From contig SIAL01000231.1 in the NCBI GenBank assembly GCA_009691815.1, forward strand, positions 1 through 5,822: a stretch of DNA of 5,822 bases, in the 5' to 3' direction. This document shows positions 1-5,822 of the stretch, one piece after another. Source of the DNA: Gemmataceae bacterium. GTDB taxonomy: Bacteria > Planctomycetota > Planctomycetia > Gemmatales > Gemmataceae. Every line of letters begins with the position of its first letter. The first letter of the stretch is position 1. The notes beneath the pieces are model-generated. The model searched no databases. It was not told the origin of the DNA and saw only the letters and a program-made list of their open reading frames with translations. A program made the translations under genes and the position numbers.

Positions 1-572
1 CCTTTGGCATCGGTTTTGTTTTCCCAACGAGTGAGCAACACCTCTGCGGTGGCTTGGAGCGGAACCGGGCCACCTCGGGCCAAGAGACCCATCTGATTGG
101 CATCCAGCAACACTCGAATGGTCTCGCGCCTTGGGGGCTGACCCGACTGGGGCGAGCCAAGGGCGATGGTCCAAAGCTCCTCTTCGGCGCTTATTTTTTG
201 CCGTAACCAAAGGAGCTTGGCCCCCACCTCTTTGGGATCAAGGACAAATCGAACGGTTTGCAAAGGTTGTTGATGCCGATTCAGCTCCAACACCACCGAA
301 CCTTTGTTCATTTTCCAAGACAAGTTTTCCGGCCCGGCAAGGATCAAAGGATCGTCATCGAGGGCAATGGGGCCAATCGCAGCGGGGCCAATGGTTTCCT
401 TGCCACGACCCGGTCCAAGGCCCTGACGAATTTGAAAATACATCCAGCCCGAGAAAAACCCGGTGACCATAAGCCCTATGCCCATAATCAAGAGGGCGAT
501 GACTTCGCTGCCACGCTTGGATTCGTAAGGTCTGGACTTTTTGGGAAGGGAATCGTCCACTGGGTGCGTCAT
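1..572 (-). CDS. Unrecognised single-pass membrane protein, 3' end outside the window
   Basis: I do not recognise this family. The frame stays open from an ATG at 572 to the left edge, giving 190 visible residues with no stop. Residues 1-21 are polar and basic (KKSRPYESKRG), residues 22-47 form one strong hydrophobic segment (ALLIMGIGLMVTGFFSGW), and the rest is soluble. This suggests a short cytoplasmic N-terminus, a signal anchor and an extracytoplasmic domain. After the anchor comes a Gly/Pro stretch with a small repeat (IGPAAIGPIA, residues 61-70), then a mixed region of probable beta strands and helices containing VVLELNR, VRFVLDPKEVG and IRVLLDAN. An AGGA sits 5 nt before ATG 572. An alternative in-frame ATG at 605 would add 11 residues (MPDPLLGNRTP) but has no better ribosome binding site. 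The gene is divergent from the OPT transporter. Overlapping plus-strand frames look like antisense shadows because only this frame gives a sensible membrane protein. Confidence 0.72.
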   Translation of the reverse strand, partial: MTHPVDDSLPKKSRPYESKRGSEVIALLIMGIGLMVTGFFSGWMYFQIRQGLGPGRGKETIGPAAIGPIALDDDPLILAGPENLSWKMNKGSVVLELNRHQQPLQTVRFVLDPKEVGAKLLWLRQKISAEEELWTIALGSPQSGQPPRRETIRVLLDANQMGLLARGGPVPLQATAEVLLTRWENKTDAK

Positions 573-711
573 TGGGGTCCTGTTTCCCAAGAGGGGATCG
601 GGCATCCAATCCGCCCCAATCCCCGATTGTTCATAGATTCATTAGTAATCAGTTTAGGGGGAGCGGTGCCCATTAGGCATTTGATTGACCATTTCAGGGA
701 GTGACCAAACG
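573..711. promoter_or_regulatory. Divergent intergenic region with an AT-rich imperfect palindrome
   Basis: This 139-nt stretch separates two divergent starts (ATG at 572 minus, ATG at 712 plus), so promoters for both genes should lie here or nearby. The most AT-rich part is about 626-655. Within it, GATTCATTAGTAATC (636-650) is an imperfect palindrome with matching GATT/AATC ends, a possible operator or promoter core. I could not identify convincing paired -35 and -10 boxes on either strand. If the minus-strand gene starts at 605 instead, the region shrinks to 606-711. Confidence 0.4.
696..701 (+). promoter_or_regulatory. Ribosome binding site of the OPT transporter gene
   Basis: AGGGAG, 10 nt before ATG 712, is the best Shine-Dalgarno match near the start. 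It favours ATG 712 over the in-frame TTG at 685, which would add nine residues that the family does not need. Confidence 0.65.
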
Positions 712-3366
712 ATGTCCACCGATTCATTTTCAGGCCAAACCAAGTTTAAGCCCTATGTTCCGGCGGACGATCAACGGGCCGAATTCACGGCCCGAGCGCT
801 CATTTTGGGCACGATATTGGGCTTGGTATTTTCCGCCTCATCGCTTTATTTGGTGCTCAAGGTGGGCATGACGGTGTCGGCCTCGATTCCTGTGGCGGTA
901 TTGGCCATCACTTTTTTCCGGATCTTTTCGCGTTTCACCGGCGGGCCGGCGACCATTCTTGAGAACAACATTGTCCAAACCGCCGGTTCCGCCGGCGAGT
1001 CCATCGCGTTTGGGGTTGGCGTAACCATGCCGGCGCTTTTGCTATTGGGTTTTCAGATGGATCTGGCCCGGGTAATGACGGTTTCGCTTTTGGGTGGCCT
1101 GTTGGGCATCCTTGCCATGATCCCGCTACGACGGGCCTTCATTGTGCGGATGCACGGGACCCCAGGCAAACCGGGCACGCTTTTGTATCCCGAGGGGACG
1201 GCGTGTGCCCAGGTTCTGATCTCGGGAGAAAAGGGTGGCTCGACGGGATTTACCGTATTTATGGGATTTGGGATCGCTTTACTCCACAAGTTCTTAACCG
1301 AGGGGCTGATGGTCCTGATGGGCACCTTCAAGTTTCCGTTGGTTTTCATCAACCGTGCCGCCGTTTTCTCATCGGATATGGCCAGTGAGCTTTTGGGCGT
1401 GGGGTACATCATCGGGCTTAGGACCAGCGCCATCATGATGGGGGGTGCCCTGCTTGGGTACCTAGTCATTCTGCCGCTGATCGCCTTTGCGGGCGACGCG
1501 GGTGGCGCCATCGTCCCCCCCGGTCGCAAGCCGATCCACGATATGTCCATTACCGAACTGCGTAACAACTATTTGCTTTATATCGGTGCCGGCTGCGTTG
1601 CCACGGCGGGCATCATTAGCATGATCCGGACGCTGCCGCTAATCCTTCGCTCTTTGACTGGTGGCCTTCGTCGGCGCAAGGGCCAAACCGAGGAAGAAAG
1701 CTCCACCCCGGACCGGACCGAAAACGACCTGCCCATGGTTTCGGTTTTGGGCGGGTCCCTAGTGCTTCTCGGCCTGTTGACTGCGTTTTTGGCGGGCGAA
1801 GTGGGCTGGAACAGCGCCATGGCGGGTGGGGCCATGGTCATCGTTTTTGGATTCCTGTTCGTGACCGTTTCCAGTCGACTTACCGGTGAAATAGGCAGCT
1901 CCAGCAACCCCATCTCGGGCATGACCGTGGCAACCCTGATGATCACCTGCCTTATTTTCCTTGGTCTAGGCTGGACCTCCTCCAAGGAAAGGGTGTTGGC
2001 GCTTTCCATCGCCGCGGTGGTCTGTGTTGCGGCAAGCAACGGCGGGACCACGGCCCAATCGTTAAAGACTGGGTTTCTGGTGGGGGGAACCCCCCGTTTT
2101 ATGCAATATGCCATCCTGATTGGCGCCCTGATTTCCGGTTTGGTCATCGGGGGAACGCTGCTGCAATTCAACAATGCCGGGACCGTCTATTCGAATAAAA
2201 TGCTACCTGTGCTTACGCTAACCGATCAGGAGATGACCCTGTTGGTGGACAAGGAGACGCACAAGGAGAAGGACTATCTTATTTTCGACACGAGAAACGA
2301 CCTGTTAACCCGAACGGCCACTCCGGCCCGCAAGGCCGAGCTTGAAGCGATAGCCAAGGACAAGCCGGGCGCCTATTTGGTGGGAGTTACCACAAAAAAG
2401 ATCGAAATCCTCAAGGATCCGGGCATCATGGGCGTTTTGGAAAGCCGCGATGATGGCAGCAGGGTCAACCGGGAATTCGCCGCCCCAAAGACTCAGGTCA
2501 TGGGCATTATCATCAATGGAGTCTTGAAGCGCGATCTCAACTGGAGCATGGTCGCCATGGGCGCGATCATCGCCCTTGTTCTGGATATGTGCGGGGTTTC
2601 CGCCTTGGCCTTTGCCGTGGGGATCTATGTGCCTATCGCGGTGAGCGCCCCTATCTTCGCGGGCGGCTTGGTCCGCGCAGGTGTCGATCACTTTGTCACC
2701 CGTCGGGCCAGGGCCATTTTAGCCAACGCCCAAACCGAGGAAGAAAAGGCCGCGGCGGAATTGGAAATCCTCAAACAGACGGAGACCAGTCCCGGGGTGC
2801 TGTTAGCCTCGGGCTATATCGCCGGCGGTTCCATCGCCGGGGTGGTGCTGGCGTTTTTTGCGTTTAGCGACACTTTGCCCAAGGACTTGGCCCAGTGGCA
2901 ATATCCGACCTGGACGGCTCCGCATGCGGGCTCCTTGACCAAATTGGCCGAGGAGGCCGCCAAAGAACGACTAACTCCTTTGGCCACGCCCGAGGAACTC
3001 AAAGCCGAAATTCAACGCATTGTGGATCTTAATGAAGAAGAAGGGATCCCCGCTAGGCTGATTACCATCCCGGTGGGAACGAAAATCTTTGACCTAAACG
3101 GCACGGAAAACGAGGTCAAGGAAGCCACGACTTTGGGTCAACTTGCCCGTACTTTGGCCGGGCGCGAATATCTGGCGGGAAACCTGTACAAGGTGAACAC
3201 CGACAAGGGGATCAAATTAACCAAGATGGAAACCATCCCTGCCGGAACGACTCTTTTGATGCCCCAACCCGCTTGGCCCGCTCTGGTCGCCTTTGGCGGG
3301 TTGGCGCTGTTGTTGTGTTTGGTGGGCTGGGGTTTTCTGATTCCCGGCGGAAAAAACCCAAATTAG
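712..3366 (+). CDS. OPT-family transporter with two large soluble loop insertions
   Basis: This is a secondary transporter of the OPT (oligopeptide transporter) superfamily in the inner membrane. Characterised members import oligopeptides or metal chelates, probably with protons; the substrate here cannot be read from sequence. It has 884 residues from ATG 712. Family signatures are clear: the first helices (27-70) ending in LKVGMTVSASIP, NNIVQTAGSAGES (85-97), GTPGKPGTLLYPEGTACAQVL (149-169), SSNPISGMT (397-405), LKTGFLVGGTP (451-461), APKTQVM (591-597) and the helix pair at 611-652. Roughly 14-16 membrane segments are present. Bacterial members are usually about 600-700 residues. The excess lies in a soluble loop at about 487-590 and another at about 719-854, just before the last helix (855-877). 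Basic cytoplasmic-looking segments are at 319-325 and 664-667. The usual Asp before LKTG appears to be Ser450. The gene stands alone, divergent from the membrane protein on its left and convergent with the MCE gene. Family call firm, substrate unknown. Confidence 0.95.
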   Translation: MSTDSFSGQTKFKPYVPADDQRAEFTARALILGTILGLVFSASSLYLVLKVGMTVSASIPVAVLAITFFRIFSRFTGGPATILENNIVQTAGSAGESIAFGVGVTMPALLLLGFQMDLARVMTVSLLGGLLGILAMIPLRRAFIVRMHGTPGKPGTLLYPEGTACAQVLISGEKGGSTGFTVFMGFGIALLHKFLTEGLMVLMGTFKFPLVFINRAAVFSSDMASELLGVGYIIGLRTSAIMMGGALLGYLVILPLIAFAGDAGGAIVPPGRKPIHDMSITELRNNYLLYIGAGCVATAGIISMIRTLPLILRSLTGGLRRRKGQTEEESSTPDRTENDLPMVSVLGGSLVLLGLLTAFLAGEVGWNSAMAGGAMVIVFGFLFVTVSSRLTGEIGSSSNPISGMTVATLMITCLIFLGLGWTSSKERVLALSIAAVVCVAASNGGTTAQSLKTGFLVGGTPRFMQYAILIGALISGLVIGGTLLQFNNAGTVYSNKMLPVLTLTDQEMTLLVDKETHKEKDYLIFDTRNDLLTRTATPARKAELEAIAKDKPGAYLVGVTTKKIEILKDPGIMGVLESRDDGSRVNREFAAPKTQVMGIIINGVLKRDLNWSMVAMGAIIALVLDMCGVSALAFAVGIYVPIAVSAPIFAGGLVRAGVDHFVTRRARAILANAQTEEEKAAAELEILKQTETSPGVLLASGYIAGGSIAGVVLAFFAFSDTLPKDLAQWQYPTWTAPHAGSLTKLAEEAAKERLTPLATPEELKAEIQRIVDLNEEEGIPARLITIPVGTKIFDLNGTENEVKEATTLGQLARTLAGREYLAGNLYKVNTDKGIKLTKMETIPAGTTLLMPQPAWPALVAFGGLALLLCLVGWGFLIPGGKNPN

Positions 3367-3382
3367 CCCACGAGAATAAGGC

Positions 3383-3413
3383 CGCATCCCCCTTTTTACT
3401 TTGGGGGTATGCG
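3383..3413. terminator. Candidate bidirectional hairpin between convergent genes
   Basis: The arms 3383-3392 (CGCATCCCCC) and 3403-3413 (GGGGGTATGCG) pair over 10 bp with one bulged T at 3408 and a 10-nt loop. The hairpin begins 16 nt after the OPT stop codon and includes the MCE stop codon (3396-3398) in its loop. The GC-rich stem and its position between converging genes fit a shared terminator. No clear T-run follows the stem on either strand, so it is not a textbook intrinsic terminator. Confidence 0.35.
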
Positions 3414-5081
3414 CAGGCCCCCCGTGCTAGACGGGGAATCTTTGATGCCACTCCCTGGTCGAACCACCCCGCCAAGCCCCAAAGCTTCGGGGTGCCTGGC
3501 CAGTTTGTCCATAAAGACCTCGGCATTGTTTAATATGCGGGCGATGGTGGGGATCTGCTGAACGACTCCCATGAGGATTTGGTCGATGCGGTAATAGACG
3601 GTGGGATCGTTTAAGAATTTTTTCAGGGCGCCATCTCCTTCGGCCAACCCCTTGAACAGACCCTTCACTTCGGCGACAAAATCGTTGACGCCAACCACTG
3701 TTTCGTCGAGGTCTCGAAGGAGCATCCCCACCCTTGCCCCGGAAATCCCCACCGGACTTACAGCCGCGGTTCCAGCGGGTGGTGTCGGAAGAGAACCGGG
3801 TAAAGACCTTGGTGTTCCGGGAATGGGTGGGGGCAGTGTCTGGCCTATGGGCGTATATTGCGATGTTTTAAGGGCGGGAATGCCCCCCTCTAAAGGAACC
3901 GTCTGCGTGGTTGGCCGAATGTTGGACGCAATCACCCCTTGCACGCCACCCACCAACGGGTACGCTCCGCCGGGAAATTGCGGTAACGCCCCAATTGCCC
4001 GTTGGGCACCGGGCCGGGGGGTCCGACGGTTGGGGTCGGCGGATTCATCGAGTTGACGGGTAAATTGAATGAACCATTTCACGGATTCTTGGATTTCCTG
4101 GGAAACATCCAGAAAGTTTTGCGCCATGCCATCAAAGCGATCGCTCGCTTTCTTGGTGTTCTTCAAAATGGCGCCAAACTGTTTCTGGTTGTCATCGTTA
4201 AGAAGGTTTCCAATGCGGTTTAGCGTTTCAATGGTGGAGTCGATGGTTTTACTCATTTTGTCGGCGTTTTGTTGCACAAAGCGATCGACCCTTTCGGCGG
4301 TGCCCCCGATCTGCCTGGCCGCAGCGCTGATGTCGGCGCCGATCTTGTCTATCTCTTTAAAGGTGCTGGTCGCGGACTTGGCCGTTTCCCGAATGTCGGC
4401 CACAGCCTTTTCAAAGTTGACATTTACCTTAGGTAGTAGTTCATTAGCCTGTTTGCCAAGCGTCTCATACTGTTTGAAGGTGGCAAGGGCCCCCTCCTTG
4501 ATCTCGGGAATCGCCAGCCGAACATCCTTGGCCAAATCCCTGACCTCTTTGAGCGATTCCTGTAAAAGAGGAGAAAGCTTCTCCAATTTTTGCAGCGACT
4601 TTCGCATTTCGTCAAGCGCTTCTTGAGTGGTGGGAACCACCGCCGAGGCATTTTGCAGCAACGAGTTTACCGTTGGGGCCCGTTTGCCAAGAACAACGGT
4701 CCTGGCTTCGAGTATGGATTTATCCTTGATTTCGGCATCGGGAACGAGATCTATGGTCGCGTCATTGGCCAACAAGCCCGTGGTTAAAGTGGGGATTTCG
4801 TGCTTTCGGAGTTTGAAAGGATTGGCTAGGGAGAAATGCACCAAGACCATCCCGGTCTCTTCATCCAAAACGATATCGGCGACCTGACCCACTCGAACGC
4901 CCGACCTTCGCACGGGCGTTCCCGAAGAAACACCCGGGGCATCTTCAAATTGCGCGTAATAGGTATCGCTTTTTTCCCAAAACCGGGGCATGGTTCCAAA
5001 GAGGATGATCATACATCCCAGCAAAACGGCCCCTCCCATGACAACCAGGCCCAATTGCAACCGCATTGTTTTCATACTCAT
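3396..5081 (-). CDS. MCE-domain (MlaD-like) lipid-transport protein with long helical region
   Basis: This is a membrane-anchored periplasmic MCE protein, the family that forms hexameric rings or tubes and serves MlaFE-type ABC transporters moving phospholipids or other lipids between membranes. It has 561 residues. Residues 7-29 are an uncleaved membrane anchor. Residues about 38-119 are a single MCE domain with the typical core (APGVSSGTPVRRSGVRVGQV, 48-67, then LTTGLLANDATIDLVP, 99-114). Residues about 150-346 are long amphipathic helices with coiled-coil character. Residues 347-445 are a Pro/Gly/Thr-rich linker. Residues 446-537 return to helices, ending in LARHPEALGLGG and RPGSGIKD. E. 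coli MlaD is only about 180 residues; this layout is closer to mycobacterial Mce proteins. The start at 5081 is well supported by GAGGAG 8 nt upstream, and it overlaps the stop of the preceding Pro/Glu-rich gene (ATGA), implying translational coupling. No permease or ATPase is visible in the window. The lipid substrate is unknown. Confidence 0.93.
   Translation of the reverse strand: MSMKTMRLQLGLVVMGGAVLLGCMIILFGTMPRFWEKSDTYYAQFEDAPGVSSGTPVRRSGVRVGQVADIVLDEETGMVLVHFSLANPFKLRKHEIPTLTTGLLANDATIDLVPDAEIKDKSILEARTVVLGKRAPTVNSLLQNASAVVPTTQEALDEMRKSLQKLEKLSPLLQESLKEVRDLAKDVRLAIPEIKEGALATFKQYETLGKQANELLPKVNVNFEKAVADIRETAKSATSTFKEIDKIGADISAAARQIGGTAERVDRFVQQNADKMSKTIDSTIETLNRIGNLLNDDNQKQFGAILKNTKKASDRFDGMAQNFLDVSQEIQESVKWFIQFTRQLDESADPNRRTPRPGAQRAIGALPQFPGGAYPLVGGVQGVIASNIRPTTQTVPLEGGIPALKTSQYTPIGQTLPPPIPGTPRSLPGSLPTPPAGTAAVSPVGISGARVGMLLRDLDETVVGVNDFVAEVKGLFKGLAEGDGALKKFLNDPTVYYRIDQILMGVVQQIPTIARILNNAEVFMDKLARHPEALGLGGVVRPGSGIKDSPSSTGGLRIPPK
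3420..3436. other. Second short hairpin in the 3' end of the MCE gene
   Basis: CCCCGT (3420-3425) and ACGGGG (3431-3436) pair perfectly over 6 bp around the loop GCTAG. It lies 6 nt from the convergent hairpin, inside the MCE coding region. It could contribute to ending transcription from the OPT gene, or be chance in GC-rich coding DNA. There is no T-run. Confidence 0.22.
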
Positions 5082-5822
5082 GGTGACTGCTCCTCAGAGG
5101 CGGTAGGGTTCAAAGCTATTGGCTTATCTTCTTCGATACCAGAGTTTTCCACGCCATCGGCGGCGGCATCCTCTCCAAGAACGGAATTTCGCCGGGGCTC
5201 TTCCAGCACCATCGAATCCGTTCCGGGTTCGTCCAAGAGGGGCATTTGACCTAAGAGGGGCACTTGGTCTAAGAGGGGTGGCGGCGGTTCCTCATCGAAT
5301 CGTTCTGGCCCCTCGGTTTCCATGGGTTGGGTCAAGGAATTGCCCTCGAAACGGGTTTGCTCCAATGCGTCCCCTGGCTCCCTAAGGACTTCCACCCTGT
5401 TGTCTGTGGGAGCCGTCTGGGCCAGAGGGACAACCTCTGTTTCGATGAGATCGGGTCCAAGAAACTCTTCCCCTAGGTTCCACGGTTCGCTGGCCGAGGG
5501 GGACTTTGCCACGGCAACCGACAAGTTGTCCGGTCCGTTTTCCAGAGGCAAGGGACAGGCGTCGATCCTTTGCGCGACAATATCGACCTCTCGAGGGGGT
5601 AATAAGAGATCGGCCACCGGGGTAGGGTCGGGTTTGGGGGGAGGTTCCGGCAAAAACTCCTTACCCAGCTCCCAGTCTTGGACAATCGGGCTCGATGCCA
5701 ACGACAAGGTCAATTGGCCCGGTACTTGATCCAAAGAGGGTGGAGCCACGGTAACCACTTGGGCCTCGACCTTGATCGGTTCGAGGACGATTTCAGGTTT
5801 TTCTAGAACAGGGGGGGTTCTG
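5078..5822 (-). CDS. Pro/Glu-rich, probably disordered protein, 5' end outside the window
   Basis: I do not recognise this protein. The frame is open from the right edge to a TGA at 5080-5078, giving 247 visible C-terminal residues; the true start is beyond 5822. The visible part is rich in Pro, Glu, Asp and Leu, acidic, with almost no aromatic residues and no membrane segment, so it is probably an unstructured tail. Proline stretches include PEPPPKPDPTP and EEPPPPLL. A degenerate repeat occurs twice, at visible residues 37-57 and 100-121, ending in WELGKEFL and WNLGEEFL. A six-residue repeat (LLDQVP/LLGQMP/LLDEPG) follows at 183-200. Its stop overlaps the MCE start in ATGA, so the two are cotranscribed and translationally coupled. 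A link to the MCE lipid-transport machinery is an inference from this. It could be an independent protein or the tail of a larger enzyme or transporter component. Confidence 0.8.
   Translation of the reverse strand, partial: RTPPVLEKPEIVLEPIKVEAQVVTVAPPSLDQVPGQLTLSLASSPIVQDWELGKEFLPEPPPKPDPTPVADLLLPPREVDIVAQRIDACPLPLENGPDNLSVAVAKSPSASEPWNLGEEFLGPDLIETEVVPLAQTAPTDNRVEVLREPGDALEQTRFEGNSLTQPMETEGPERFDEEPPPPLLDQVPLLGQMPLLDEPGTDSMVLEEPRRNSVLGEDAAADGVENSGIEEDKPIALNPTASEEQSP
5090..5095 (-). promoter_or_regulatory. Ribosome binding site of the MCE gene
   Basis: On the minus strand GAGGAG stands 8 nt before ATG 5081. It lies inside the last codons of the upstream Pro/Glu-rich gene, so ribosomes finishing that gene can restart directly at the overlapping ATGA. 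It fixes the MCE start. Confidence 0.8.
5231..5284. repeat. Three tandem 18-bp imperfect repeats inside the Pro/Glu-rich gene
   Basis: Three adjacent 18-bp units at 5231-5248, 5249-5266 and 5267-5284 share the core TCyAAGAGGGG or CTAAGAGGGG. Units 1 and 2 are the closest match; unit 3 diverges in its last bases. The units are in frame and encode PLLD/QVPLLG/QMPLLDEP on the minus strand. A related copy lies at about 5723-5743 (ACTTGATCCAAAGAGGGTGG), encoding PPSLDQV. Confidence 0.6.
5459..5740 (-). repeat. Degenerate 63-residue-period protein repeat with W-x-LG-x-EFL motif
   Basis: Two copies align in the Pro/Glu-rich protein: visible residues 37-57 (5713-5651) and 100-121 (5524-5459). The pattern is L(T/S)(L/V)(S/A)(L/V)A(S/K)SP, then 4-5 variable residues, then W(E/N)LG(K/E)EFL. 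Each copy is preceded by a Pro-Leu/Ser-Leu-Asp/Glu style segment, so the duplicated unit may be about 63 residues (190 bp) long. The single Trp in each copy stands out in an otherwise low-aromatic chain and suggests a short linear binding motif. Confidence 0.6.

Noticed and set aside
131..466. Plus-strand open frame of 111 codons
   Set aside because: It is a shadow of the minus-strand membrane protein gene with no protein-like pattern.
666..680. Small hairpin TGCC-CATTA-GGCA upstream of the OPT gene
   Set aside because: Only four strong base pairs, too weak to call a regulatory structure.
258..704. Plus-strand open frame of 148 codons ending just before the OPT gene
   Set aside because: It lies antisense to the membrane protein gene, is rich in His, Arg and Pro without a recognisable domain, and the minus-strand frame has a clear anchor and sensible composition.
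685..711. TTG start at 685 for the OPT gene, adding nine residues
   Set aside because: ATG 712 has AGGGAG 10 nt upstream, whereas the added segment contains that ribosome binding site and does not resemble the family N-terminus.
1053..2174. Minus-strand open frames of 171 and 198 codons opposite the OPT gene
   Set aside because: They mirror a strongly supported transporter gene; their composition is what antisense of membrane-helix codons gives.
4069..4626. Plus-strand open frame of 185 codons opposite the MCE gene
   Set aside because: Its Ser/Leu-rich sequence is the antisense image of the MCE helical region, and the MCE frame is supported by domain, start and ribosome binding site.
5756..5758. 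GTG at 5758 as the start of the Pro/Glu-rich protein
   Set aside because: The frame stays open to the right edge and the residues upstream (such as EKPEIVLEPIKVEAQ) have the same Pro/Glu-rich composition, so the gene begins outside the window.
1..5822. Search for tRNA, rRNA, CRISPR array, insertion sequence ends or attachment sites
   Set aside because: I saw no cloverleaf-like sequence, no regularly spaced identical repeats and no transposase or integrase. Nearly all of the window is accounted for by four coding regions.

Overview
The window looks like chromosomal DNA from a Gram-negative-type bacterium of moderately high GC. I infer a planctomycete, possibly a Gemmata-like one. The reasons are the style of the long MCE-domain protein, including a C-terminal segment of the kind I associate with planctomycete MCE proteins, and the OPT transporter with enlarged extracytoplasmic loops. 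No rRNA or marker gene is present, so the taxonomic call is soft.

Layout from left to right. (1) Positions 1-572, minus strand: the N-terminal part of an unrecognised single-pass membrane protein that runs off the left edge. (2) Positions 573-711: a 139-nt divergent intergenic region that must hold the start signals of both flanking genes; it contains an AT-rich, imperfectly palindromic patch. (3) Positions 712-3366, plus strand: a complete OPT-family (oligopeptide/metal-chelate type) transporter of 884 residues, with two large soluble loop insertions, the second of which looks LysM-like. (4) Positions 3367-3395: a 29-nt convergent gap, with a hairpin spanning the gap and the stop codon of the next gene. 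(5) Positions 3396-5081, minus strand: a complete 561-residue MCE (MlaD-like) protein with an N-terminal membrane anchor, one MCE domain, a long helical region, a Pro/Gly-rich linker and a C-terminal helical module. (6) Positions 5078-5822, minus strand: the C-terminal 247 residues of a Pro/Glu-rich, apparently disordered protein, whose stop codon overlaps the MCE start in an ATGA junction.

The last two genes form one translationally coupled unit read right to left. The MCE protein is expected to be the periplasmic substrate-binding or tunnel part of a lipid ABC transporter. The matching MlaE-type permease and MlaF-type ATPase are not in the window and may lie beyond position 5822. The OPT gene is a separate transcription unit that converges on the MCE gene.

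I do not see a mobile element, CRISPR array, RNA gene or obvious defence system. The least ordinary items are the LysM-like segment inside the OPT transporter, the repeat-bearing Pro/Glu-rich protein coupled to the MCE gene, and the enlarged MCE architecture.
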